A stretch of DNA of 64,000 bases from Polytrichum commune (GCA_950295325.1 OX485805.1:55390758-55454757), one strand, 5' to 3'; positions 1 through 12,520 are shown, counted from the first letter of the stretch. Notes: generated by a model not told the origin, from the letters alone. Program-made: numbers and translations.

Positions 1-1700
1 AGGGAAGGGGGGGGGGGGGGGGGGTTGAAGAAGAGAAGCCACCATGAATGTGCCGATGGTTTGGTGAAGATTTGAAGCATGTGGGAGGACATAATTTATG
101 ATTTTAAAATCATGACGATTGCTTCATAGGTAAATTTGAAATATGTTGTATTCACCTTTAAAGGCCTTGTGTGGGATAAATGTTCTCTTATAAAAATAGA
201 ATCACATTAGGGTCGAAGACCAAAGAAGCTTCAAAATTGACCAATCTTATTGGTTGAAAGTAAAATTTTGGATCCAAGGATTTTACATTAGATAGGGTCC
301 GAGTCCAAAGTATAAGAAAATTCCCACCAAATGTTGTCACTTCCAATTCAAGAGAATACTTGATCCAATGTAAGTGGCAGTAAACTTCTTCTTCTTCTTC
401 TTTTGCTTTTGTTTTTGTTTTTGTTTTGTTTTCAAATGGACAGACTCCTTGTTGTGTAGAAGCCCCCTTGACTTACACTCCAGTAGTTGTTATGTTGGCC
501 TTTCTTCTCCCTTGATGATTGTACAATTTATCAAGCTCCAAAACCAATAGTTTATTTATGGCCTATATTTTGCTATAAATTAAACATTGCACATGATGGA
601 CTAAGGGTTGGTCTACCCATGGACCATGAAGTCGAATCATGGAAGATGGCTTTTTCCCACGGTCCGATTTCTTAAAAAAATCAATTTATAAAGCCTTTGG
701 GCACCTCACTAGGTGTAAACCGAATGTGAATAGAAGAATGATCATGCACCAAAAAGTGAATGTGCTGATTTTTTTAATATATGATCAAAAAGGGCAGTTT
801 TGAAAAACAATCAAGTTTGACCATTCTCTTGTCTTCTCTTGGCTTCACTTATCAAAATCAAATGAATTGCACAAGTGTGGATGCAACAATGAGTTATTTG
901 TACGTAAGATTGTTGATGAAGAGCTTAATTTACATGTGTTGAATAGGAACATTTCAAATGCAATGAATGCAATCCACGCTCCAAACCCACAAACAACATG
1001 GCCAATGTCTAAGCACTATAACATGAATGAACCACTAAAGGAAAGCAACCTTGGCTAAATCTACAAGAGCTGATGTTGCACTTAAGGCAAAACAAACTTC
1101 AATAATAAACCCTTAACTTCTCGAAGCATATTGTGGTTTCATTAGATCATCTATAAAAAGAAATTTTAAAGAAAATTTTATAGAAATTAATTTTTATTGC
1201 ACCTAAAAGAAAATTGTAGGTGATGATTTTGAGATCATATCAATACGGTAGTAATATTTTGGTAATGTTCATAGACTGATTATGATCAATTTAGAATCAT
1301 TAAATTTCAAGAAATTGTGATAAATTTATGTGATAAATTAAGGTTCAAACTATCAAGATTATATTAAGAACATGTATGCACTTTGAGGTAAGAAGAAAAG
1401 TCCCAAAAAAACATGACAATTTTCAATCAATATAATATGAAGTTACTATATATTGTAATGTATCAACAAGAGGAAATTTAGTTCAATCTTGACTGTAAAG
1501 ATTTCATGTAAACAACCATCTTTTCAAATTGGAATGGGATCAAGGCCATTGCCAAAAACACTTCATGAGGAACACAATGATACCTACAGTGATTTTCCTA
1601 GCACCTTCTTCTTGGAAAAAATTGCCTTCAATAGTCATTTTAAAGCTGAAAAATGGCTTCTCAAGAAGTTAAGGGTTCAACATAGGTGGTGAGGTGTGCA
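1..1700. other. Intergenic, no gene recognised
   Basis: AT-rich sequence with only short chance ORFs. It opens with an 18-base G run (7-24) and has a pyrimidine-rich CTT/TTTTG tract at about 383-432. I see no domain, RNA gene or transposon end here. Confidence 0.6.
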
Positions 1701-2060
1701 AAAACTATAGTAGAGGCGTCAATAACCAACCACTGAAGAGATTTTGCACCAAATTTGGAGAAGCAGAAGGTAGTGCAAATCTTTCCCGCATAGGAAGATA
1801 TAAATTAGGAGGATTGCATTTTTTTGGTAAATTTATTCCTTAAAGTATTGTGAATTTTTGAAGCCAAAAGTTAGCTCTAACATATTACCAATGTCTGGAA
1901 TCTGCCATAACCGCTCACTTTGAGATGAATCTCTCCTCACTTTAGCACTCAAAACGAGGGACATGTGTCATGACATTATTGATTCCCGACATGATTAAAA
2001 TTCATACCCAACTTGATCAAAATTTTGGTACCCTAGAGATTCCCAATTGGATCCTGAATG
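1700..2060 (+). repeat. Dispersed repeat family G, copy 1
   Basis: This stretch matches, in inverted orientation, 11040-11420. Shared landmarks in order are a 'gcaccaaat.tggagaag' block, 'ttattcctta', 'gtgaatttttgaag.caaaagttgg', 'atgtct.gaatct.ccataac.gctca' and 'ccc.atagattccc'. Identity looks like roughly 70-80 percent by eye. No coding content was recognised and no clean ends were found, so the class is unknown. Confidence 0.65.
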
Positions 2061-3535
2061 GGAACATGTGGTGCCTCTAGATTGATGTCGTCCGAAAGCC
2101 ATGTGGCATATGGCATAAACAACCTTCTTTCCCCCTCAATCAAACACAAGGAGATCTAAAGAGTCCCCCCTCCCCCTCCCCACCCCCTGCCCCCTTTGAA
2201 TGTTGTGAAAATTCACCAAAATTACAAGCGTTGGTTAGAATGCATTCTATAGCAATAAAATGTTATCTATCTAGATAGATAGATAGATTAACATAAGTCC
2301 ATAGTTGGATTCTCCTATGATGTAATGGGTCAATTGAGATCATCTAGTTTACATTTTGTCTTATTCTAAAGCACTTTGATAACCCATATATACTTCTAGA
2401 GGCACATAGCATTCTTAAGTAATGTTGCAATCTATCCTGCAAAACAAAATTCCAAATGGATATTTACACTTGGAAATCTAATGGTTAAAGCAATGTAGAA
2501 ATCAAGTTGGGGCCAATTCAATCAATTGCTAATTTAACTTAGTAAAAGTAAATGTTCTAGAATGCTATGTACATTGTGGGCCTTATGTTGTAAGCTCTTC
2601 TCAATTAAGCAAATTATTATTTGAGTGGTATATGCCATGATTTATGATGAGAGGGGGACTAGGTATGTGCTCATTATACATAACTATCATGTGTTCAAGA
2701 ATGTACACAAGTGGAAGGGCCTAAGCAATCGCTTTTTTATATAAAAAAATCCCACTCCAAGTGAAATAAGAACCCAGAAGATGCGCCCACTTTGAGGGAA
2801 GGTGGGGGGGGGGCTCGAACATGTCTCACCACCATGTAAATGGAACCAAAGAAGAAGAAAAACACAACAAACAACCCACCAAACAACCAAACAACCAACC
2901 AAGGACATACTTGCCAAGCCACCATTTAAAACTGAGCAACACCTAAGAAGCTACCAAGAAGTGGAAGCAACGTACTGACAGTGGAGCTTCAAGTTCCACC
3001 TAATTATTAGATTATCACACCTACAAGGACCTCCCTTGCCCCCCCCCCCCCCTCAAGTTTGATCATAGTTTTGGAGTAGGTCCTCCACTGAGAAAGGGCT
3101 GATCTTAATAACCTTGGCCCAAGGCATTTTCGCATACATGATGAGCTCATCCCAAATGAGGTATTTGAGTTTAGCCTCATGCCATTGAACATGGTTTAAA
3201 ACCTTACCATTTCTCTCAATCCAAATGGTCATAATTGCATGTATTAGTGTAGAGATAATTTATGAACCTGAAAACATTGTACAAATGTATTTGTGGATAC
3301 ATATTGTCATTTTTTGAGATTGGTTTTTTCAAAAGTCAACTTAGTTAGAACTAGTCTAAATACATAGGAACTTTGCATAGCCCATTCTCCATACTTCAAA
3401 TGTGTACTAAACACACAATCATCAACCCCATACTCACATAAGTTAGAGCCCTTGTTGAATGATGTGAAAGTGAACATATGAAGTCTTATTTAAATAGTTT
3501 TCAATAGCAATGCATGTGCGTTTGCTCGTTTGATA
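2061..3535. other. Intergenic with simple repeats
   Basis: Holds a TAGA/TCTA microsatellite near 2263-2289, a G10 run at 2804-2813 and a C14 run at 3039-3052. The segment around 2780-2830 weakly resembles the B-box region of the SINE at 35185-35393, but not enough to call. The ORFs here are low-complexity. Confidence 0.5.
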
Positions 3536-3539
3536 ATGT

Positions 3540-3690
3540 TCTAGCATTAGAGTCAACACTAGTTTAGTCTAGTGGGGTCTTGTTCAAGAGGCCCGGATAA
3601 CTACAAACTTAGGAAATGTGTTCTTTAAGTACACCTTCATGTATATGATAGGAGTCCTTATGTAACATCCAACCTATGAATGTATAAAGT
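3540..3690 (+). repeat. Dispersed repeat family I, copy 1
   Basis: Shares a run of similar sequence with 57310-57440, including 'gtgggrtct..ttcaagagg', 'ataactac' and 'tctttaagt.caccttca', in the same orientation. It is short and diverged; ends and class are not determined. Confidence 0.45.
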
Positions 3691-6600
3691 GATAGAGCCT
3701 TATTGATATTTAAAGGCTTGTTAGTTTATTTATTTCATTTAAAAATCATTGTAGGTACGTCCATGTGCCATTGAATATTTTGTACAACTAAGGTGATGGA
3801 GGAAATAGTGGTCTCTCAATAAACTATGGGTCGAAACATCTTCAAAAGTTTGGCATATCTTCTTGATCTTAAGAATTTTCTCATAATATGACTAGTAAAA
3901 GCAATCTTCTTTCTATAAAATGAACATCCAATCCATAGTTGCACTTTAAGTTCAAGTTAGCATCCCAATGTTATGGTTGTGGCAACTACACTAAATCGTC
4001 CTATTAGAGTGGGTGGAAAATCAATGTAAAAGTAATCAATGTGGGCCACCCTAATTGTCTAGTCAGGGTGGAAATAATGTGGGCTCAAGATCCCAAGCCT
4101 TTCCCTACATACCTACTAGAGACCACTTGGATTATATACCTAAAAATTTGAGTAAAAATATTGATACCATGAAATGATGCTCTAGATCATGTGTACAAGT
4201 TGAGTGCACCAATCTAAGAGCAAAAAGATCATTGAGAGTGAAATGTGTTAATGGTTGTTGTTTTACAATGTATCACAAACATCATGAAATAATAATGAAT
4301 ATTGACTATTGTTCAAGGAAACAAAGTAGCATAAATCGTAATAATCACCCATGTCAATTTCCTACAAGAAATAAATCATTGTGGAACACTTCAATTTTAC
4401 AATAAAAGATTTGGATTTGGATTAAGAATCAATGTGGGTCCTAGAGAAGTATTGGGGTCCAAATTGATAGGAAAATTTGACACATTTAATTACCGTGGAC
4501 TCTATCATGGATTTGGCACAAGCACACTTGGCAAACTCCACCTCCTCTTCCTTTTAGCTTAAGTTTTCATGAGGTACCCTAGAATCTTGATACCTTTTCA
4601 TGGGCTATCATAGTCACTACATCCTTTGATAGGTTGTTATAGTTACTTATGTTTTGCAAGTGGTTACCTATATGGAAGCAAACCCTTCAATGGCTGAATT
4701 TAGGCCTTGACATGCACAAAATTATTCATATGAAATTTATACTCCTCACAATAAATTTAATTTTATTCAAGTGTAACACCCCCACCCCTTCTTGGCATTT
4801 TTGATTTCATTCATTCATTTTTAGAATTAAAAAAATCAAAAGTAACCTTATTTATACCTAATTCACTCACCAAGTACACGATTCTCTCAAATTTGTTCAT
4901 TACATGGGAGTAAATAAAAATTTGGGTCCACGACTTCAGTGCCCATGAAAGAAAATACATACTAAGTATAATTTAACATCAATGGCACATATCGTTGTAT
5001 TTACGTGTTAATTTATGTGATAACAATAGTTTCAAGCTTAGAAATTAAGAATCTATCATTTCAAGCCTCGGTAAGGACTTGTAGCAAATGGTGTGGATAG
5101 GTCTAACAATGGATTTTTGGACCTTTAGAGGATAATAGGATGCCACTCCGTCCTCTCTCTCTCCTCTCACCAAGGTTTCATTCAAGCATAAATGAAGGTT
5201 GATTTTGGAGTAAGTGACCAAGTGCTTATGGCTTAGTAATGTTATGCAAGATGGAAACGGTGAAAAATGCATGTTCACGATTGTTAGGCAGTGAAAAAGT
5301 TTGAGTTGGATATGCTATTGATGACATCGACGTTTTCATTGGGTTGACCTTCAACAACTTGCTAGAATTGTACCTCAACCTAGCCAACTCAAAGAGTAAG
5401 TTTATAGATGACATGTGTAGACATGCATGAGATCCCATAAGAGCAATGCATGAATGAAGAGCCTCTTTGCATTTTCTTGACCACAAGTAATTGACAACTT
5501 GTGAAATCTAACAAAAGAACCAAAAAATGAAAACGCTAACAATCTTGTGGCTGGGAATGAAAACCCACTCAAGCTCCAAGGATGACTCAGTTTGGATTGG
5601 CTGCATAGCCCACATAAAACTTCCATTTGGTGGCAAGAGGAGCACCGGCATGAAATCTAATTGTGACACAGTGATGGTGAACATAAAACTCTTTTACGTG
5701 GCGGCATGACACACTCGAGAGGTCCCACCTCCCCTTCAAGTGGGCATGTCTTCTTTGCTTTTGATTCATTCATGGTGTTGATCGTTTTGCACCCCTCGTA
5801 CACTACATTAAGTGCTCTCTCAACATTGTGGAATTTGCGGGGGTGCCAACCAATTTCAAAATGACACATGGCATTTTCTTTTCCTCTTCCGGATAAGAGC
5901 TCTTTAAATTGAAGCTGGCTGTACTCCACTTCAATCCGGATGGATGCTCTCATGAAGAATAAATCATCAATTTATTAATGTAGTGGACTTGCTTCCTTGG
6001 AGTGTGGAATCTTCCACCGGTGCATACTAAGCATCATAAAGCATCGAACCTTGTTGTTCGGAAAGAGTCTTCACGTGCAAACTTAACATTTAACAAAGAA
6101 GGGAATGATGAAGGTTGTGAAGAGAATTTCATGGGATTTGCCATGTGTCTTGTGAAGAGGTCACATGTTGGCCTCCAAGTCATTGGCTTTGGAGGTGGGT
6201 GGCAAAGTACAAATATGGAGAGCCCCACCACTTTGAACTTAGCTAATGTTATGAGATTTGGGTATCCGAAACGATCCTTTGTGTTTTCAAACTTTGCCAC
6301 TCGCTGGTCGTGAGTGGGGGGAAGGTGTTGTCTTCTTGGAACTTTTACTACATTGAGTATGGTAAATATTGTGGGCCTATGTAAAGTGTGACTTACCCTT
6401 CTATGTACTAAGTGTGGCCCGTATTATATATCATTATGCATTAGCAAAGCATGAAACTTAGATGCGAGTTCCATCAATCTCATCACACACCCAAATTTCA
6501 CAGATATTTTGATTTTAGACCATTAACTTTCAATAAGAATGTAATTGTGGAAAATGGTGTTTTCAAATTGATTGGTGTCTATTTTTAGAAATAAAATAAT

Positions 6601-8165
6601 AATTTTAAGTTTAGATTCAAAACCACCCATGTAGGACAAATTAGAATTCATATTCACTTTGTTGAAAGTCTCTCAAATGCACACTATTTTCACTCAATGA
6701 TGATATTGTAATCTACAATGTAGAGCTTTGATGCCATGTATATTGTAGATTAAAATATAGTGTGCAACCATAGTAATATATTTGATTTTTTAGTGTTGGT
6801 TTCCTTGTTTATAGTGTGGCCCACAATATTAACCTAAACATTGGACAAAGTCCAACACCCAATTTTTACTTGTCGACAATATGGGCTCTTCCTAGGAACG
6901 GTAGGGCCGTTGATTTCATGAAAAGAGTACTAAGGGACATGCACGCGGTTGTGTCAGAGAAGGCTGGCACTATAATAGATGGATGGATGGATGGATGTTC
7001 TTTTTTAAAATAGAAAAGATGGTTTCTTAGAATGGAAATTTGGAAATTCACATTTTTTAAGCCTATATTATATCAAAAGCACGTTCCATTCGGACTTTAG
7101 ATCTTTGGAGAGGAGGCTTGAGCAAAAACTAAATAAATAAATAAATAACCAATGTCAAGCAATCCAACGTGAAATTGAGCTATCATTTTTTGCTTCGACT
7201 CCAAGTAGCTTTCAATAGCCTCCTCCCCAGTCTCTCCATCTCCTACCTCCAGCCGTTTCCTCAAATCCTCCTGCATTTGCATCAATTGTATTGCACCTGA
7301 CCATCCAATTACCACATACTATGAGAAAATTGCTGACGAAATAGATTAAGCTACAAAAAATTTATATGAAAGCCTCTGCCCTACCATGTTTAAGAGTCTC
7401 CATGATGTAGGGTGGGGTTTACTACCTACCTTGTGGTAGGTAGACTCGAGCAAGAAACAAAATGAAGAAGATAACCCCTTGCTCTTTCTTACCTTTCTTT
7501 TGAATCTTTTGCACTAATATGTGCAAGTAGGTTGTGTTTGCAAATAGGTTGCCTCTCACAAATTACCTTTGAGTCTAATTCATATCACAAAACTTATAGC
7601 TTTGTTTATTCATCTCTATAGCAACTAGAATGTAGAATTAATTATTGTAATCAATTACTATGGTTAATGTGGAATGTTGGAAAGCAAGTACGGGGCACCC
7701 TAATTGCACCACTAGTGTAGTTTTGATTTCAATGTACAAGGTTCCTTAACCCCTTTCATATTGGAGCCATTTTTGGCATTGAACTTCACCTCATTTGACA
7801 TCACATCGTGTCATGTTATGTGACAACAATGTGGTAGTGAACCAAAAAGGACACATTGATGGGGATTAGTCTGACAATTTACCGAGGGTCAACTGACATA
7901 ATCAAGCCCTTGATCAACTACTAAGTTGTTTGTTATTTTATATTTGACATGCTAGTTGACACTAAATAATATAATCCAAAAATCTCAATTTTTTAAAACC
8001 ATTAAATATGTTGGAGTTTTTATGGATCTAATGGATCCATGAAATTCCCAAATTTTTGAAGCACTAAATTCATAAATTTTGGATTTTTTTTTTGAAATTA
8101 TGTTAGTTTGTGGTGTAGCAGTTGACCACTTAGCCAACTCCTTTAGTTAACTTAAGAGCTATGAG
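3691..8165. other. Intergenic, no gene recognised
   Basis: AT-rich sequence with scattered ORFs under about 105 codons, none with a recognisable domain. There is a small inverted repeat near 6706-6755 (arms 'aatctacaat' and 'attgtagatt'), a GGAT microsatellite near 6978-7000 and an AAAT run near 7130-7147. Confidence 0.5.
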
Positions 8166-8179
8166 CTAGCATGATAGAC

Positions 8180-8540
8180 ACCAATATGGTTTATGACGAC
8201 GGGGCCCATCATATAGAAGAATGCATGGACTGTGCCGGACATGCTCATCTGCATGACCCTCGGGGGTTATCTATGTCGTCCCCACATTTGTTTTTAGGCT
8301 TGCCCAAGTTGTGTAGTTGTGACCATGTTTCAATTGAGGTTGCCAAGAGACAATGGTTTGTTTTGGCGTTGGCTAAGTTGGCCATCTATCTCAAAAAAGA
8401 AAAGGAGAAAAAGAAGAAAAGAGAGAGAGAGACAATGGCCATAGTTTATGGTGGTGGGGTCCAACATAATAGAGTATTGCATGGACCAGGTTGGGCATGC
8501 TACAAGCCTAGCCCTTTGGGGTTACCTATTCCATAACCTA
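8180..8540 (+). repeat. Direct duplication of about 100 bp, about 260 bp apart
   Basis: Two similar segments, about 8185-8300 and 8445-8540, share 'tagtttatg.yg.yggggtcc', 'ata.agaat.gcatgga', 'ggcatgct' and 'ggggttac.tat'. The spacer is purine-rich (GA and GAAA runs at 8395-8435). A 121-codon ORF crosses both copies but shows no domain and includes the purine-rich low-complexity stretch, so I do not call it a gene. Confidence 0.5.
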
Positions 8541-8599
8541 TAAGATAGATGAGGCTAATTTGGTTAGCTTCCTTGATCAAACACCTCTTTTTGGCTCCT

Positions 8600-9620
8600 A
8601 ATTGGCAGTATAGTTGTTGTAATTCGGTGAGTAATACATGGCCATTTAGCCGCCACCTTGGTGATATTTGGGGTTAGTCACCTCCGCAAAAGTCAAACTA
8701 CACCCACCATCCTTCATAATTAGGAGTGTTATTCACTGAGCTATGACACGCTTGGTTTTTGTGTGTGAGGCGGGGAAATTAGGAGACGGTAACTTGGGCA
8801 AATTTGGAGGCAACATGTGATTGTGAGGGGCTGACCAACTTGTATTATGGGCATTCTATAATGAAAAGCCAATTTGGGCAACATTTATCTTACATGTAAC
8901 CACTTTAAAGACATGACATAATCAATATTGGCACTAAACTTGGTGTTCATCAGCATATGGCCGATGTAAAATATGCTTCGATGTCGTCCACTTACACAAC
9001 ATTGAAAGATACCCCCCCCCCCCGAACCCCAATTGACACCAGATTGAGAAGCATAGAATCTTCGATTCCGGAACCTGGATCGACACCTTCCTCAACTCCA
9101 ATTTCAACGATTTCAAATGCTCCAGTCCCGATTTGCAACTGCTAACCTACTAAAGCTTCCAATGCTCAAATCCATTGGTTGCATGATTCCAAAGAACTAG
9201 AGGTGTCCACATTAGCAAGCGTCATCCAGCCCACGTACTCCCGACTGCTGCGGTGAGTGCATGGGCAGCCGGTTTGGCCTACATATGATTGAGTCTGGGC
9301 CCGACATTTGTGGAAGCGGGGGGCGTACCCCTCTCTCCAGCACTGGCCGGCCTGCTGAAAGCAAGCAGGCGGGCAAGGCCTCTTTTGTGCTCCTTTTGCC
9401 ATGATGGCCACAAAGGGCGCCCCAGCACTACTGTGGAGGAAGGCAGGCTGCCTGTCTTCTTCAGCTCACAAATATCAGCAGCAGCAGCAGTAGTCAGAAT
9501 AATGCAGGACGCATTCTGCACACTCATCTCTCTCAAGCACTATGATACTTTCGCCCCTTCTTTCCCACCTACTCCCAAGCCCCGCCTCCCACTAAGCTCC
9601 AACACTAATGAAACCCCACA
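8600..9620. other. Locally GC-richer segment, no gene recognised
   Basis: Base composition rises relative to the neighbours, mainly at about 9180-9500, with several overlapping ORFs on both strands (longest 149 codons at 9289-9738, plus). That ORF runs into the hAT MITE at 9625 and takes its last third from it. No domain, splice logic or similarity was recognised. There is a C12 run at 9012-9023 and an AGC run near 9478-9490. This could be a decayed gene or promoter region. Confidence 0.35.
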
Positions 9621-9624
9621 ACAA

Positions 9625-9761
9625 CAGTGTCCGGGGAGATTTTTCGCCCTAATCCTAGCGTTGCCAAGTCCAACCGGTCACATGTTGCGAGCTTCCGATT
9701 TTCCTTCCTATATTAGTTTGGGGTTTATTTGTAACTAGCGGTTGGTTCTCCCCGTTCATTG
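9625..9761 (+). mobile_element. hAT-type MITE, CAGTG family, internally deleted copy
   Basis: Starts CAGTGTCCGGGGAGA and ends TTCTCCCCGTTCATTG, which form an imperfect ~15-bp terminal inverted repeat (12 of 15 match). It shares 'ccaagtccaaccggt.acatg' and 'gtaactagcggttggttctccccg' with the copies at 21009-21235 and 62832-63071 but lacks about 90 bp of the middle. Flanking octamers (cacaacaa and ctccaaaa) match at only 5 of 8, so the target duplication is decayed or the end assignment is slightly off. Confidence 0.75.
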
Positions 9762-10560
9762 CTCCAAAATTGAGAATTCCTGTTGGACCCAGGGAGTTTA
9801 TGCTAGGGCCCGAGAGCAAAGTATGAAACAAAATGAAAGGGGCGCTAATCTGACACCGCTTTCTTGTCAAGTCTTCATGTTCCAACCCCTGGGGGTGGCA
9901 ATGCTGTGTAGCACTTGCAAGGGTTGTCATCGTTAGAACATGCAAGCACACATGCAAGCATGCATGGTGAAGTGGACCAAAAGAGTGCTCTAGTATCTTG
10001 CAATCATTGTTTTTTGGTTAAATACTTAAAAGTAGCAGCAAGATGTAGTTTACACTAAATATTTTTTTTTCATGAAGACCTCTATTGTTGTGTTTAGCAC
10101 TCAAGTGTAGAGTATTAAGATAAAATCTTCAAAACTTATCATTAAAAGCAAATGACTAGATTTGGTTTTGGGTGAAAATTTCATGACCTCGACTATTTTG
10201 AACTTGATTTGTTTTTCCTCATATTCGTTGAATTCATTATACAGTTGAGGTCATCATCAAAGAATATATATATATAATAATAATAATAGAAAAGAATCAA
10301 TTCAATGTAATTTTATCATATTTTAAACAAATTTTTGACAACTACTTGCTCATTATCATCGGTTCCACACCCACTTGCACCGTCCTCTAAAATGTAGACT
10401 TCTTTTGAGATTGTTTTTGTCAACATAAATTGCTCAGCTTTGTAGATCAACATGATTTAAAAGTGTTTAAAATTTCTTTTTTCACAAATTTCAAACTTAG
10501 TATATTGTTTTGAATCACTCTCACTTAAAAGGATCAAGAGTTGTCCCCTATACTGTGATT
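9762..10560. other. Intergenic, no gene recognised
   Basis: AT-rich. Contains a TA/TAA microsatellite at about 10263-10290 and short ORFs only. Confidence 0.5.
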
Positions 10561-10581
10561 GCACCCACATGTTGTGGGTGC
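10561..10581. repeat. Short perfect palindrome
   Basis: Nine-base arms GCACCCACA and TGTGGGTGC around a TGT centre. It could form a small cruciform or be a protein-binding site; there is no gene nearby to give it context. Confidence 0.5.
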
Positions 10582-10618
10582 CAACTTCGGAGATATATAT
10601 AATCATCACACACAAATA

Positions 10619-10972
10619 CTCTCAAACTCCGTAATATCAACCTCCTCAATGTTACTCCTTCTCTTATATACCCAAACCCAAGGAACAGTTGTTCTTAGGT
10701 TAAAACTCACTCCATATTGTCACATTTCCCTCCCATATATCATGGGATTTGACAATAAAATAAGCCATTGAGGAATTCAAACCACACGCTTGCATGCGTC
10801 ATGTTGTCAACATTGTAAATATTGAGTATTGCAATGTCAACTTTGTGTAGTTTTATGATGTCACATGCTACACTAATTCTCTTTTAGCACACATCCATGT
10901 TAACACTATATAATTCCTTAATATGACAAAGACTTTGGTTGTTATAAGCATGATATTATGGAGTTTAGAGTG
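10619..10972 (-). mobile_element. TA-flanked MITE, family A, copy 1
   Basis: 354-bp element flanked by TA on both sides. The terminal inverted repeats are CTCTCAAACTCCGTAATATC (left) and the complement of GATATTATGGAGTTTAGAGTG (right). It is an inverted copy of the element at 34892-35469, which has 358 bp once its SINE is removed. There is no coding capacity, so it must have been moved in trans. TA duplications fit Tc1/mariner-type MITEs, but the family cannot be assigned without a transposase. Confidence 0.75.
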
Positions 10973-11039
10973 TATTTTGATTTTTCATAACATGATTGGC
11001 TTTTAGAGCAAAATGTTTGCTTCCCCAAGAGTCTTGATA

Positions 11040-11420
11040 CTTAGGTGGTAGAACCAAAGTGTTGGGATCATGCCTCTCACACTTTGAACTTTAGCATGCA
11101 ATGTGAAGGAGGAATGAAGTAGAGCTAAACCACCTATTCCCAATCAAGAACCCATCGGGAATCTATAGGGTGCCATAATTTTGATCATGGTGGGATTGTT
11201 TTCGGTAATTTCTTTTTGTGGGTGGTTATATGAGCAGTTATGGTAGATTCTAGACATAAGTAATGTATTTGGACCAACTTTTGACTTCAAAAATTCACAA
11301 TAATTTCAATCTAAGGAATAAAATTACCAAAAAAAATTCACCACCTTATACTTCTCCAGATTTGGTGCAGAATCTCATGAGCGATTGGTTATTTGCGCCT
11401 CTACTCTAGGCATATTGACA
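11040..11420 (-). repeat. Dispersed repeat family G, copy 2
   Basis: Reverse-complement match to 1700-2060 across most of its length. The inverted pair is 9.3 kb apart. No ends or coding content recognised. Confidence 0.65.
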
Positions 11421-11744
11421 ATAGAAAGAGAACAGCTTTGCATGGCGCTTATATATATATAAAAGCTGCGGAATATGACATCCTTCTAGAGTGGTCCTAC
11501 CGTAGAAATATTTTCACCACAGCGAGGTTCCTGGGCATGAGAGATAGTAGAATGCCCATCACTCATTAGTACGTTACAGGTCTAATAGATTATTCAAGGG
11601 CCACAGTTCCACCCATGCTCTCCATCCAAAGGCATGTGCGATACGGAATTCCAACCCACTTGTCCGCATCGTTCAAGATCGCTATTATCATTCTTTCGCT
11701 TTACGACATGCAGGTAGCCGCTACTATACGATCGCCCGTGGTAT

Positions 11745-11925
11745 ATACTACACTATATACGATACGATATTTAGTGTCACTTACTATTCGGAATTACGCA
11801 ATCCTATATCTATCTATTGTATATCTCATATTTTACCAACACGTGTTGACTTGTGTGGACATCATAAAACATCAACACCTTTACTTGGTAAAAAAATTGC
11901 ATCAATAGTAAAAAAATATTTAGCA
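11745..11925 (-). mobile_element. Foldback MITE family F, truncated copy
   Basis: Matches the reverse complement of 32400-32630: 'gatatttagtgtca.t.actatt', 'attgtatatctcatatttta', 'ggacat..taaaacat.aac', 'cttacttggtaaaaa' and 'catcaatagt' occur in the same order. The final ~60 bp, including the second terminal repeat, is missing, and a hAT MITE begins 9 bases later. Confidence 0.65.
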
Positions 11926-12251
11926 CTCTGTAACACTGCTTGGGGAAGAACCGGCAGTTAGTTACAGATGAACCAGTTGAGTTTGAGAAAAAACCACCGG
12001 TTGAAGTTCGAGACTTCAGGAGAATTACCGATCATTTTAGAGGGAGAACCCGTGGTTAGTTACAGATGAACCAGTTAAGCTTGAGAAATAACCACCGGTT
12101 GAAGTTGGAGACTTCAGGAGAATTAGCGATCATTTTAGAGGAATCTATACAAGAATATACCTCCAAATGAATGAAAGCCGGTTGAATTTAGAATCACATG
12201 GATCTTGACTGACTAACTATGCCCTAAAACTTCCCGGGCACGGCTGTGTAA
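11926..12251. repeat. 8-bp target duplications flanking a hAT MITE
   Basis: CTCTGTAA at 11926-11933 and CTGTGTAA at 12244-12251 (7 of 8 match) bracket the element at 11934-12243. Eight bases is the duplication length typical of the hAT superfamily. Confidence 0.75.
11934..12243 (-). mobile_element. hAT-type MITE, CAGTG family, with duplicated end module
   Basis: 310-bp inverted copy. In family orientation it begins CCGTGCCCGGGAAG and ends with the complement of CACTGCTTGGGGAAG. A module of 98 bp is present twice (about 11950-12047 and 12048-12145), running from just inside the terminal repeat through 'cagatgaaccag', 'caccggttgaagtt' and 'gacttcaggagaatta'. The remainder (12146-12243) matches the copy at 62832-63071 best, including 'cttcccgggcac'. 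No coding capacity. Confidence 0.85.
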
Positions 12252-12255
12252 CTCC

Positions 12256-12520
12256 AAACAGGAAGTGACACTCATACCAGGGCCACACCGGTATGCCCAG
12301 CAACTCCAGTAGACAGAAACACCAGCCCTACGTATTCGCCGGGAATACAGGGCTGGGATTTCAGATGGCTGGAGCTACTGGAGTGGTTGGAAGAAGGCGG
12401 GGAGCCTGCAACCAGTAGCTCCAACCATCTGAAATCCCAGCCCTGTATTCCCGGAGAATACGTAGGGCTGGTGTTTCTGGCTTGGCCTACCGGTGTGGCC
12501 CTGGTATCAGTATCCTGTTT
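12256..12520. mobile_element. Long foldback element (hairpin)
   Basis: Two inverted arms, 12256-12381 and 12412-12520, separated by a 30-base loop. The arms agree almost base for base through 'accagccctacgtattc', 'gggaatacagggctggg', 'atttcagatgg' and 'ggagctactgg'. The left arm has about 11 extra bases near 12300. Outer ends share AAACAGGA. It is GC-richer than its neighbours. A transcript would form a hairpin stem of over 100 bp. The ORF on the minus strand across it is an artefact of the repeat. Confidence 0.85.

Noticed and set aside
8171-8536. 121-codon ORF
   Set aside because: Spans a direct duplication and a Lys/Glu low-complexity tract; no domain.
9289-9738. 149-codon ORF
   Set aside because: Its last third is read from the hAT MITE at 9625-9761, there is no domain, and overlapping ORFs occur on the other strand.
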